From NCBI GenBank assembly GCA_964482495.1, contig CAYZXS010000020.1, positions 1-64,000 on the forward strand: a stretch of DNA of 64,000 bases, in the 5' to 3' direction. Position numbers and translations under genes: made by a program. This document shows, piece by piece, positions 1 to 7,932 of the stretch. Below the pieces are notes generated by a model. That model was given only the letters and a program-made list of their open reading frames with translations. It had not been told where the DNA came from and did no database searches. This stretch comes from J029 sp964482495 (GTDB taxonomy: Bacteria; Planctomycetota; UBA1135). Position 1 is the first letter of the stretch, and the number at the start of each line of letters is the position of its first letter.

Positions 1-145
1 GCGCACCACCCCTCCTCAGGAGATAGGGGCCTCCTTGGACAGTGACCTGTGTCCTTTCGATCGAACCGATTCGGTCTGAAGCTGTCGCGGGGGCGGCTAG
101 GAGGAGTGAGCGAAAGGGGCAGGGGATCCTGAGAAGCCAATCGAT

Positions 146-2542
146 CTAGTCGAGCTGAAGGCTGAAGTCTGCCATTCCACGCTGCATCCATTCGTCCTGC
201 TCCTCGAGGGTGCGGAACCTCGGGATCCCGCGCCTCTGTTTCAGCATGGCTTCCGTGTCAGCCGTGACTTCCTCGAAGAGCTCCGCCGGGAGCGGTACCC
301 ACCAGGTCCCTTCCACCGTCCAACCGTCTTCGGGCCAGCGGAGGAGGTGAGCCGTCGGCTGGAGCGGCATTCCCCACCAGAATCGGTACTCCCCTGGGCC
401 CAAGAAGATGCTCCTAGCACCGGTGCCGGGCCAGGCCATTCTTGTCCTTCGCGGATCTGGCGGCTCGGCGGCGGCCCTGAGATCACCATCGAAGAGCACG
501 GGGAAGCCACCAGGGTCCAGGAAGGAGAGCTTCATGGAGCGAGTGTCTTTTCGAATGGTGGCAACGGTTGATGCGTCTGTCGGGACCACAAGTCGGAACT
601 CCTCAAGGAGTGCCCTTCCGTCCAATGCACTCCTGGTACTGCCGACTCGGTACTCCCCGGGTTCCAAGAAGAACTGATACTCCTGCGGGCCGACTCGACG
701 TCCAACTCTTCCCGTGTGTTTCGACTTCAGCATCGATCGAATGCGTTCTCTCCTAGCCTGCCGGTCGAGAGGATCGCTCTCGTCTTGGGGTGCTGTGTCC
801 CCTTCGAGTCTCTGGAACGACATGACGAAGGTCTCAGGGAACCCAAGCGGAAATGCCTCACGAGGTTCGAGGCGGATGCGGACCGAGCTCCGCCCCTCGT
901 CGCTGCCGGAATCCGCGATGCGGAGGAGTTCCGGTGTTCCGTCGATCAATGGCAGCAACGGCACCCTCTGCTCCTCTTCTCCCTCCAAGCTGAGGGTGGT
1001 CCAAGCGTCTTCGAGCCGTTCGAACAGCTCGGATCCCAGCACCCATCGAAGCTGTTCTCCTGGCCGAAGTTCGAGTCCAGGCTCGTGCTCTTCGAGGAAT
1101 TCGCTCTGCATCGGGCTGAGACGGCTGATATGGCCCGCCCGCCGATCCCGCCAGCCGACCGTGTAGGGAGAGAGGGGACCGGAGGTAGGGTCGAATACCA
1201 AGCCGAAGGCGAGGATGCGCCCTAGTTCGAAGTGGAGCTCTCCGCCTCGATCCTCAGCGGCCAGGGAATCTTGCTTCGCGAGGTATCCAGGGGCTTCAGC
1301 CTCGACCACGAGGGAGCCGGTGCGTCCAAAGACTCGGATCTCCGCGACTCCGTCTTGCCCAGTTCTCGCCCCAAGCACGTCTTGTGGATCCAAGAAAGGG
1401 AGTCCAAAGCGGATGTTGGTGGCCGGGATGGGGTCACCGAGCAAGTCAGTCACGAGGACGCGTACCACTTCCTCAGAGCCAAGCTCGAAGACCAGGACTT
1501 GAGTCCCGTCGTCCTCCTGCCAGTGGAGGGAGTGGACCTGGCTACAAGGAGAACCCGGGAGGAGCAAACGGAAGCGGCCGGGAGAGGGGAGCGGCTTAGA
1601 CGGAGAAAGACCCCAATCGGCCGGGAGGGGGATGTCCCCGTTCGCGACCGGAACCTCCACCCGAATGCCTGGGTCTGGCCACGCAGCCAGGAGGACGCCG
1701 TACTCCTGCAAAGGCTCGCCTGCCGAACGGAGCTCGCCCCGCGTTCGGTGAGCGGTACCGCCGAGGAGGAGCCGGGTGGACTTCACCAACTCCCCAGAAA
1801 CCGGGGCGGGGGTCAGGTCCGGCAATTCGGCGTTCCCTGTCGCCTCCACACCGAAACCCTGGACCGGGCTACTGTCGTTCGGCGTAAAGACGATGGCAGC
1901 GACGACGAGCAGCAGAACGCCGCACAGGACCGTGACAGGTTTAGCCAACAGCCAGTGCCGGAGTGCCGCTTCCGACCGTGGGAAGCCTGAAGGAGGATCT
2001 TGCATGCCCGGAAGGAGAGCGAGGAAGGCACGCTGCCAATCCGGTCCATCCTCTACTTCCAGTCTCCTTCGCAGCGCCGCGAGGCTCCGCTGCAGCCGCT
2101 TGCGAACAGTCTCGACCGGGAGGTCCAAGGCCGCGGCGATTTTCCGTGGCGGCAGGTCTTCGAAGTAGCGTAGGAGGAGGACGCTTCGTTGGCCATCCGG
2201 CAGGGTGAGGACCGATTGAGCCAAGCGTGTCTGGAGTTCCGCCCTCGCCAGGACCTGCTCGGGCGGCAGTGCTTCCTTGTGGAGGTCGAGGGCCGCTGCC
2301 TCGCGGCGCTGGCGCCGGTGGTCCTCCCGCGCCCGGTCCCGAGCGTGGTTCCGGAGCACACTCGCCAACCAAGCTCGCTCCCTCCCGTGGCCGTGCGGTG
2401 GCCTTCGCAGAGCGCTGAGCCAGGTTTGCTGAGTAAGGTCTTCGGCGGCTTCTGGGCCTACTAGGCTCCGTGCGAGCCGCTGCACCCACGAGGAGTGTCG
2501 AAGGAGTTCGTCGATCGCGATCTCGGGGGGGTGGTCGGTCAT
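146..2542 (-). CDS. ECF-type sigma factor fused to a transmembrane segment and exported C-terminal region (798 aa)
   Basis: The N-terminal ~165 residues form a complete sigma-70 family ECF factor. Region 2 lies at about residues 10-85 and carries the acidic EDLTQQTW helix; region 4 lies at about 105-160, with the LPDGQRSVLLLRY and ETVRKRLQRS helices. A hydrophobic segment at about 201-220 (VTVLCGVLLLVVAAIVF) follows. About 575 residues lie beyond it, including a carboxypeptidase-regulatory-like beta domain (VRVLVTDLLGDPIPA, around residue 360). The predicted topology puts the DNA-binding part in the cytoplasm and the tail outside the membrane. Planctomycetes are known for sigma factors with long C-terminal extensions. 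How the sigma part would be released or signalled to is unknown, and no separate anti-sigma gene is adjacent. Confidence 0.85.
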   Translation of the reverse strand: MTDHPPEIAIDELLRHSSWVQRLARSLVGPEAAEDLTQQTWLSALRRPPHGHGRERAWLASVLRNHARDRAREDHRRQRREAAALDLHKEALPPEQVLARAELQTRLAQSVLTLPDGQRSVLLLRYFEDLPPRKIAAALDLPVETVRKRLQRSLAALRRRLEVEDGPDWQRAFLALLPGMQDPPSGFPRSEAALRHWLLAKPVTVLCGVLLLVVAAIVFTPNDSSPVQGFGVEATGNAELPDLTPAPVSGELVKSTRLLLGGTAHRTRGELRSAGEPLQEYGVLLAAWPDPGIRVEVPVANGDIPLPADWGLSPSKPLPSPGRFRLLLPGSPCSQVHSLHWQEDDGTQVLVFELGSEEVVRVLVTDLLGDPIPATNIRFGLPFLDPQDVLGARTGQDGVAEIRVFGRTGSLVVEAEAPGYLAKQDSLAAEDRGGELHFELGRILAFGLVFDPTSGPLSPYTVGWRDRRAGHISRLSPMQSEFLEEHEPGLELRPGEQLRWVLGSELFERLEDAWTTLSLEGEEEQRVPLLPLIDGTPELLRIADSGSDEGRSSVRIRLEPREAFPLGFPETFVMSFQRLEGDTAPQDESDPLDRQARRERIRSMLKSKHTGRVGRRVGPQEYQFFLEPGEYRVGSTRSALDGRALLEEFRLVVPTDASTVATIRKDTRSMKLSFLDPGGFPVLFDGDLRAAAEPPDPRRTRMAWPGTGARSIFLGPGEYRFWWGMPLQPTAHLLRWPEDGWTVEGTWWVPLPAELFEEVTADTEAMLKQRRGIPRFRTLEEQDEWMQRGMADFSLQLD

Positions 2543-2859
2543 CCTGGAACCAAAACGTCACGAGGTCAGGAATGGGGACATGTCTTTCTCTTGGTTCACG
2601 GACCAGGAGAGGCACATCCAGATCGTCCCAGCCCTCGTTTCCGCATTGGAGGCGTTCCTCTCCCAGCCTAGGCCAGATTCGTGGTGGTGGGGCTCCCTTG
2701 TGCTTCATTGCCCTTTGCCGGAGTTTTGCCGGAGTTCGGCGATACCATTGGCGGCGGTGGTCACCAGAGGTCCAGCACCGCCACCCTAACCTCCGGCAAA
2801 CTCAGGTCATGCGGCTGTAAGGCCTTGGTCTCAAATGGCTTGGGGAGCGGCGTTTCTGC
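2543..2859. other. Intergenic stretch with nested inverted repeats, no gene
   Basis: No credible coding region is seen. A near-perfect inverted repeat pairs GAGTTTTGCCGGAG (2721-2734) with CTCCGGCAAACTC (2791-2803). The element TTTGCCGGAG also occurs directly repeated at 2714-2723 and 2725-2734. Inside the inverted repeat is a second pair, GGCGGTG/CACCGCC. It lies directly before the tRNA 3' half and could belong to the same mobile-element relic. Confidence 0.5.
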
Positions 2860-2904
2860 TTCCTAAACCGAGGGTCGGGTGTTCGAATCGCCCCGGGGAC
2901 GCCA
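2860..2904 (+). pseudogene. 3' half of a tRNA-Arg(CCU), with encoded CCA; candidate attachment-site remnant
   Basis: The bases fold as the 3' half of a tRNA: anticodon loop TTCCTAA (anticodon CCT, 2862-2864), anticodon 3' stem ACCGA, variable GGGTC, T-arm GGGTG-TTCGAAT-CGCCC (2877-2893), acceptor 3' strand CGGGGAC, discriminator G and CCA (2902-2904). A complete gene would need a 5' acceptor GTCCCCG about 75 nt upstream; none is present, and the bases at the 5' anticodon stem do not pair. Integrases often use a tRNA 3' half, and tRNA-Arg(CCU) is a known target, so this may be a left-over att site. No integrase is in the window. Confidence 0.6.
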
Positions 2905-2911
2905 CCTCTCC

Positions 2912-4042
2912 ATGCAACGCCGAACCGAGCACTTCATCACCTGCCCGCCGGGGCTGGAGCCGGTCCTCCACCGCGAGGCCAAGGCGCTGCGGCTGCCGAA
3001 GCTGGAGCGGCAGGTCGGCGGGGTGCGCTTCACCGGCTCCATGGCGGACGCCTGGAGCGCCAACCTCGAGCTGCGCACCGCGGTCCGGGTGCTGCGGCGG
3101 CTCGAGCGCTTCGCCTGCCCGGACGAACAAACCCTCTACCGCACCGCCAAGGCGGTCGACTGGTCGGAGTACCTGCAGCCCGACGGCGGCTTCTTCGTCG
3201 ACGCCCAGTGCCGCGAGTCGGCGCTGGACCACTCGCAGTTCGTGGCTCAGCGGGTCAAGGACGCGGTCGTGGATGCGCTGCGCGGCTCCGGCGGCGAGCG
3301 GCCCTCGGTCGCCAAGGAGGACGCCGACCTGCGGATCCACGTCCACCTGTGGCGCGACCGCTGCACGCTCTCGGTCGACACCTCGGGCGACTCGCTGCAC
3401 AAGCGCGGTTGGCGCCGCTACCAGGGCTACGCGCCGCTGGCCGAGACCCTGGCGGCGGCGGTGGTGCTGCAGTCGGGCTGGGACCGCCGCGCGCCGCTGG
3501 TCGACCCCTTCTGCGGCTCGGGCACGATCCTGGCGGAGGCGGCGCTGCTCGCCTCGGACACCGCTCCCGGCAGCTTCCGCCGCTTCGGCTTCGAGCGCTG
3601 GCCCGGCCACGATGCCCGCGGCTGGCAGCGCCTGCGCGACGCCGCCCGCGCCCGGGTCAAGATGCCACCCAAGCTGCAGCTGATCGGCCGCGAACTCGAC
3701 CCCGACCACCTGGCCGGCGCGGGCGACAACGCCGCCGCGACGGGCTTCGGCGAGCACTTCCGCTTCGAGGCCGGCGACGCCCGCGACTTCCCGTGGAAGG
3801 CGGGCTGGGGCGCGACGATCGCCTCCAACCTGCCCTACGGCAGGCGGGTGGGGGAGCCGGAAGAGCTCGACCGCCTGCATCACGAATTCGGCGCCTCGCT
3901 GCGCCAGCGCTGCGCCGGCTACGGCTTCGCGCTGCTGGTCGGCAGCCGCCAGTTCGCCCACCTGCTCGCTCTGGGCAAGTGGGACAGCCTGCCGATCCAG
4001 AACGGTTCGCTGGCCTGCCGGCTGCTGCTGGGGCGGTTTTGA
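2912..4042 (+). CDS. THUMP-domain class I SAM-dependent RNA methyltransferase (RlmL/Trm14 family, 376 aa)
   Basis: This is probably an RNA guanine-N2 methyltransferase of the UPF0020/THUMP family. The N-terminal ~170 residues (ITCPPGLEPVLHREAKAL onward) match the ferredoxin-like/THUMP RNA-binding half. The C-terminal half has the Rossmann fold with SAM motif DPFCGSGTILAEAALLA (about residue 195) and catalytic motif IV as SNLPYG near residue 305. The ATG at 2912 is preferred because an in-frame GTG at 2879 lies inside the tRNA T-arm. At 376 residues it is the monofunctional length, without the second RlmK-type methyltransferase domain of E. coli RlmL. Exact substrate (rRNA or tRNA) cannot be told from sequence. 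Confidence 0.85.
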   Translation: MQRRTEHFITCPPGLEPVLHREAKALRLPKLERQVGGVRFTGSMADAWSANLELRTAVRVLRRLERFACPDEQTLYRTAKAVDWSEYLQPDGGFFVDAQCRESALDHSQFVAQRVKDAVVDALRGSGGERPSVAKEDADLRIHVHLWRDRCTLSVDTSGDSLHKRGWRRYQGYAPLAETLAAAVVLQSGWDRRAPLVDPFCGSGTILAEAALLASDTAPGSFRRFGFERWPGHDARGWQRLRDAARARVKMPPKLQLIGRELDPDHLAGAGDNAAATGFGEHFRFEAGDARDFPWKAGWGATIASNLPYGRRVGEPEELDRLHHEFGASLRQRCAGYGFALLVGSRQFAHLLALGKWDSLPIQNGSLACRLLLGRF

Positions 4043-4102
4043 GCCCTGCGGTGCATCCCGCCGCTCTCTGGCGCCGGAGAGGGTGAGCCCGATGAAGAGG
4101 GA

Positions 4103-4128
4103 GGGTGGCGGGCGATGGCCCGCCACCC
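4103..4128. terminator. Bidirectional hairpin terminator
   Basis: GGGTGGCGGGC and GCCCGCCACCC form a perfect 11-bp stem with a GATG loop. It sits between the convergent ends of the methyltransferase gene and the first FG-GAP gene. There is no strong T tract on either side. Confidence 0.6.
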
Positions 4129-4146
4129 CAACCCGCTTCGACGCGT

Positions 4147-5874
4147 TCAAGGCACGATCGTGACCTGGCGGGCGATCGAGCTGGTCCCGCCGCCGTTGCG
4201 CTTCCGTTCGAAGCTGACCGCTGCGAGGTAGATGGTCTTGCCGACGTGGAGGGCCAGGCGCGGGTCGTTCGCGAGAAGCGCGTCCTGGGCGTCGCCGTTG
4301 GCGTCGAGGAAGCCCACGCCGTACTGGAACAACCTGGTCTCGCTCCCGGAGCGCAGTCGCGAGTAGAGCTTGTCGGCGGTGAGCGGGACGGACAAGGTGC
4401 CCTCTACGGTCGGCCCGGTCCCGGCCATGGAGGCCAGGATCATGTAGCCCAGCTCGGCGTCGTCCAGGGGGAAGTCGAGGTCCAGGTCGACCGGCGCCGC
4501 GGTGGAGATCGACAGCTCCCTGGAGGCGGGATGGAGCATCGGATCGAGGCCGTAGAGGAAGGCGGAGCCGGCGTCCGTGAGGCCGTTCGGGTCCGCCCAG
4601 CGGGCGGCCACCAAGGCGGTCTCGAGGCCGTCCCCGTCCTGATCCCCGATCCCGGCGACGCAGGCCCCGAGCCGGTCGCCCTTGTAGCGGCCCTCGAAGC
4701 GGACCATCTGCTCGCCCGTGGCGCCGTTGTAGATATAGGCCGCCCCCGCGCCGTCCCGGCCGCCGGGGGAGGCGTGGTTGGTGCCGACCAGGATGTCGTC
4801 GATCCCGTCGCCGTCGATGTCGGCGCCGGAGACGGAGTAGCCCAGCTGGTCCATGATGTTCTCGCCGTCGAAGCGCCAGATCACCGCCCCCGTGGCCCCG
4901 GAGAGCACCAGAGCCGCTCCGGCCTGGAAGAGGCCGTTCGGGTTGGCGCCGAAGGCGCCGACGACCATGTCCGGGCTGCCATCACCGTCGATGTCCTCCA
5001 GACGGGCGAGCGACTTGCCGAACTGGTAGCCGGAGCCGGCGCCGTCGACGCGCCACAGCAGCTGGCCGGTGGCGCCGGAGTAGACGTAGACGGAGCCGGC
5101 GTCGGTGAGCCCGCCGGGGTCGGTGAAGCGGGCGTTCGCAGCCAGGTCGGGCACGCCGTCGCCGTCGACGTCGCCCATGCCGGCGACGCAGCGGCCCATC
5201 CAGTCGCCAGGCTCGTCGCCGTCGAAGCGCCAGATCACGTCCCCGGTAGCGCCGGAGTAGACGTAGACCGAGCCGGCGCTGATCCGCCCGCCTGGGTTGG
5301 CGTCCTTGGCGCCGACGATTAGGTCGCCGAAGCCGTCGCCGTCGACGTCGCCGGCGCCGTCGACGAATTCTCCGAGGTGGTCGCCGGCCTCCTCGCCGTC
5401 GAACTGGTGCAGCAGGGCGCCCGTGGCGCCGGAGAAGACGTAGGCGCTGCCGGCCTCCGGGTTGCCGCCGGGGTCGGCTCCGGTGGCGCCGACGATGAGG
5501 TCCCCGGCGCCGTCGCCGTCGACGTCACCAGCGCCGAAGACGCAGCGCCCGAGGGCGTCCCAGGGGGTGAGGCCATCGAACTGGCGCAGCACCTGGTGGG
5601 TGGCGCCGGAGTAGACGTAGACCGTGCCGGCGCAGGTCCGGCCGCCGGGGTCGGCTCGCGGCGCGCCGATGATCATGTCCTCGATGCCGTCGGCGTTCAT
5701 GTCGCCGGCCGCAGCGAGGTGCAGACCGAAGCGGTCGCCGGCGTTGGCGCCGTTGAAGCGGTTGACGGTGTCCCAGCGGCCGCCGACGACCTGGGCTGCG
5801 GCGTCGGCGCAGAGGAGAGCGGAGACCGAGGTCAGGAGCAGGAAACGGAGAGGAGCGGGTGAAAGAAGATCCAT
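4147..5874 (-). CDS. Secreted FG-GAP (integrin-alpha type) repeat protein 1, 575 aa
   Basis: A signal peptide (first ~28 residues, ending in AQVVGG) is followed by seven or so FG-GAP blades, each with a DxDGDGxxD calcium loop (GDVDGDGAGDLIVG and variants), a xDPGG turn and a VYVYSGATG strand. This predicts an extracellular beta-propeller that binds calcium. The last ~140 residues, beginning near SISTAAPVDLDLDFP and ending TIVP, are not FG-GAP; they are the shared C-terminal module of this window. It is the first of five tandem paralogs transcribed leftward, and it looks more GC-rich at third codon positions than the other four. Function in adhesion or surface coating is inference. Confidence 0.85.
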   Translation of the reverse strand: MDLLSPAPLRFLLLTSVSALLCADAAAQVVGGRWDTVNRFNGANAGDRFGLHLAAAGDMNADGIEDMIIGAPRADPGGRTCAGTVYVYSGATHQVLRQFDGLTPWDALGRCVFGAGDVDGDGAGDLIVGATGADPGGNPEAGSAYVFSGATGALLHQFDGEEAGDHLGEFVDGAGDVDGDGFGDLIVGAKDANPGGRISAGSVYVYSGATGDVIWRFDGDEPGDWMGRCVAGMGDVDGDGVPDLAANARFTDPGGLTDAGSVYVYSGATGQLLWRVDGAGSGYQFGKSLARLEDIDGDGSPDMVVGAFGANPNGLFQAGAALVLSGATGAVIWRFDGENIMDQLGYSVSGADIDGDGIDDILVGTNHASPGGRDGAGAAYIYNGATGEQMVRFEGRYKGDRLGACVAGIGDQDGDGLETALVAARWADPNGLTDAGSAFLYGLDPMLHPASRELSISTAAPVDLDLDFPLDDAELGYMILASMAGTGPTVEGTLSVPLTADKLYSRLRSGSETRLFQYGVGFLDANGDAQDALLANDPRLALHVGKTIYLAAVSFERKRNGGGTSSIARQVTIVP

Positions 5875-6259
5875 CGTATCGGTGGAATGAGATTCCCCGA
5901 GCAGGGAAGAGAACGGGAGGAGAGCGGGATGGAGGTTCGACGCCGAGGCGGCGTCAGACCCGAATTCGGCGCGTCACCTCGAGGGCAGCGCCTGCGTGGC
6001 GATTTCCTTCGCATCCGATCCCACCCCGGGCGGTCAGCGGCCAGCGGCCAGCGGCCAGCGGCGGCTGCGCGAGGAGGAGCGGAGGGGAGGGGAGGGGAGA
6101 GCACGCGGAGATCGATTGCAGAGAGGAGGACTGAAACGCCCTCCAGGACAGAATCCCATTCTAGGCCAGGCCTCGGGAGGGAGGAGGGAATTCTCGCAGC
6201 GGGCCCTCGGCGGTCTTCCCAGCTCCTCAGGGGCCCCGAGAGGGCTCCAGGCCGGCGCC
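5875..6259. other. Intergenic region between FG-GAP genes 1 and 2
   Basis: These 385 bases hold no supported gene. The part next to 5875 is the upstream region of FG-GAP gene 1. The only structured element seen is the short tandem repeat at 6034-6061. Confidence 0.5.
6034..6061. repeat. Short tandem heptamer repeat (CCAGCGG, four copies)
   Basis: Four head-to-tail copies of the heptamer, the first with T in place of the initial C (TCAGCGG), lie in the intergenic region upstream of FG-GAP gene 1. It is a simple-sequence repeat that could vary in copy number; no role is evident. Confidence 0.7.
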
Positions 6260-7903
6260 TCAAGGCACGACGCTCAGCGCCCGCGCCATCGAGCTGAGGC
6301 GCCCGGTCATCGTGCGGGGGTCGTAGGTGATGGCGGCCAAATGCAGCGTGGCGCCGATCGCCGGGGCGAGCGACGGGCTGCTGTCCAGGAGAGCGGAGGC
6401 CCGGCCTTGGAGGTCGAGGTAGCCCTGGCCGCGGTGGAGCAGCGGAGGACTCCAGCCGGAGAGGAGCTGCTGGAACAAGGAGTCGGAAGTGAGCGGCACG
6501 TCGAGGCTGCCGAGGGTAGTCGGACCGGTGCCGCTCGTGGAAGCGAGCAACAAGTAGAAGAAGCCCGCCTCGGTCTCAGGGAAGTCGAGGTCGAATTGCA
6601 CCGGCACCCCGCTCGAGGCGGAGATCTCGTCGGAGTTGGATTGGAGGTAGGGGGAGAAGCTGAGGCGGTAGACCGAGCCCATGCCAGGCCAATACCCCAT
6701 GACCATGGACTTCACCAGCAGGTCGTCGCGGCCGCCGCCGTCGGTGTCGCCGGCGTTGGCCACTTGCATGCCGAAGTAGTCCCCCGCGGTGGCTCCGAAC
6801 CACTCATCAAGCAATGCTCCCGATGCTCCGGAGAAGAGCGCGGCGCGTCCAGCCGAAGACCAGGTGGCGGTGTCGGCCGTGGGGCTGCCGATCAAGAGGT
6901 CGGGGGTGCCGTCGCCGTCGACGTCTCCGGGGTCGACGAGGCTCTGGCCGAAGAATTGATCAGAGCCATCGATCCTTCGAAGCAAGCTTCCGTCGAGGCC
7001 GGAATAGAGGAAGGCGGCGCCGAGGTCGCGGGCATCCTGGGCCGGTCCACCCACGAGGAGGTCAGCGACTCCGTCCCCGTTCACGTCCTCGGAGCCGGCG
7101 ACGGCCACGCCAAACCCCAGGGATCCGCCGGGAAAGGGGAGCTGGTGGAGGACTCTGCCGGTCTTGCCTGAATAGACCACGACCTTCTCCGTCGAGAGCG
7201 AGGCGCCGGAGTCACCGATGATGTAGTCGTCCGTTCCGTCCCCGTCCAGGTCGCCCACGATCGCGAGTGAATCGATGCGATGGGAGACCGGGTGGGAGCG
7301 AAGGATCGCTCCGGTGGTGCCTGAGCGCAGCTCCACTGGGAAGCCCAGGCCTCCGGATCCCACTAGAAAATCGGGCGATCCATCTCCGTCGAAGTCGCTT
7401 CCGGCGGCGAGCGGGGAACCGAAGAACGCCCCCCCCTGGGTGCCATCGAAGCGGTTGAGCTGGGCTCCGGTCGCGCCGGAGTAGAGGAACACCGACCCTG
7501 CGTCGGTGAGACCTGTGGGGTCAGCGCCGATCGCGCCGACGAGGAAGTCGTCGACCCCGTCTCCATCCAGGTCGCCAGCGGCGGCGACCGCGGAACCGAA
7601 GAGGTCGTTGCGTGCTGCGCCTTGCTCCATCCAGAGCAGGGCTCCGGTCCACCCGGAATAGGCTCGGGCGCCGCCAGAGGAGTCTCCCACGGGACCATCC
7701 TCATCATCCGAACCGACGAGGATGTCTTGGAATCCATCTCCGTCGAGATCGCCGGCTCGGGCGATCACGCTTCCCGCCAATCCGGGGTGGGCGTAGGCGT
7801 CGACGATCGTGGTGGTCTCCCACCCTCCGCCGACCTGCGCCGGCGCCGGAGAGGACAACAGTGACGATGCGGGGAGCAGGCCGAGGAAGAAAACCGGGGT
7901 CAT
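6260..7903 (-). CDS. Secreted FG-GAP repeat protein 2, 547 aa
   Basis: The chosen start gives a clear signal peptide (MTPVFFLGLLPASSLLSS, cleavage after APAQ). The same frame stays open for 211 codons upstream, but that stretch lies inside the next gene in another frame and is Arg/Pro-rich shadow sequence. FG-GAP blades with GDLDGDGxDD calcium loops fill residues ~30-400. The C-terminal ~140 residues carry the shared module (VPVQFDLDFP, YLLLASTSGTGP, LAAITYDP) and end in SVVP. The stop-to-start distance to the upstream paralog is only 29 nt, so the two are probably cotranscribed. Confidence 0.85.
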   Translation of the reverse strand: MTPVFFLGLLPASSLLSSPAPAQVGGGWETTTIVDAYAHPGLAGSVIARAGDLDGDGFQDILVGSDDEDGPVGDSSGGARAYSGWTGALLWMEQGAARNDLFGSAVAAAGDLDGDGVDDFLVGAIGADPTGLTDAGSVFLYSGATGAQLNRFDGTQGGAFFGSPLAAGSDFDGDGSPDFLVGSGGLGFPVELRSGTTGAILRSHPVSHRIDSLAIVGDLDGDGTDDYIIGDSGASLSTEKVVVYSGKTGRVLHQLPFPGGSLGFGVAVAGSEDVNGDGVADLLVGGPAQDARDLGAAFLYSGLDGSLLRRIDGSDQFFGQSLVDPGDVDGDGTPDLLIGSPTADTATWSSAGRAALFSGASGALLDEWFGATAGDYFGMQVANAGDTDGGGRDDLLVKSMVMGYWPGMGSVYRLSFSPYLQSNSDEISASSGVPVQFDLDFPETEAGFFYLLLASTSGTGPTTLGSLDVPLTSDSLFQQLLSGWSPPLLHRGQGYLDLQGRASALLDSSPSLAPAIGATLHLAAITYDPRTMTGRLSSMARALSVVP

Positions 7904-7932
7904 GATCTGCGAGAAAGTGAGGCGGCGGCGGA

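Noticed and set aside
2550..2904. tmRNA (ssrA)
   Set aside because: The 3' end looks tRNA-like, but no 5' GGGG-type partner strand and no tag reading frame ending ALAA-stop are seen, and the anticodon half fits tRNA-Arg.
2879..2911. Upstream GTG start for the RNA methyltransferase
   Set aside because: The codons lie in the T-arm and acceptor of the tRNA remnant; the ATG at 2912 directly precedes the conserved domain.
6034..6061. CRISPR array
   Set aside because: The repeat unit is only 7 nt without spacers; no cas genes occur in the window.
6188..6250. Hairpin terminator after FG-GAP gene 2
   Set aside because: The possible GCCCTC/GAGGGC pairing is short and interrupted, with a long loop and no T tract.
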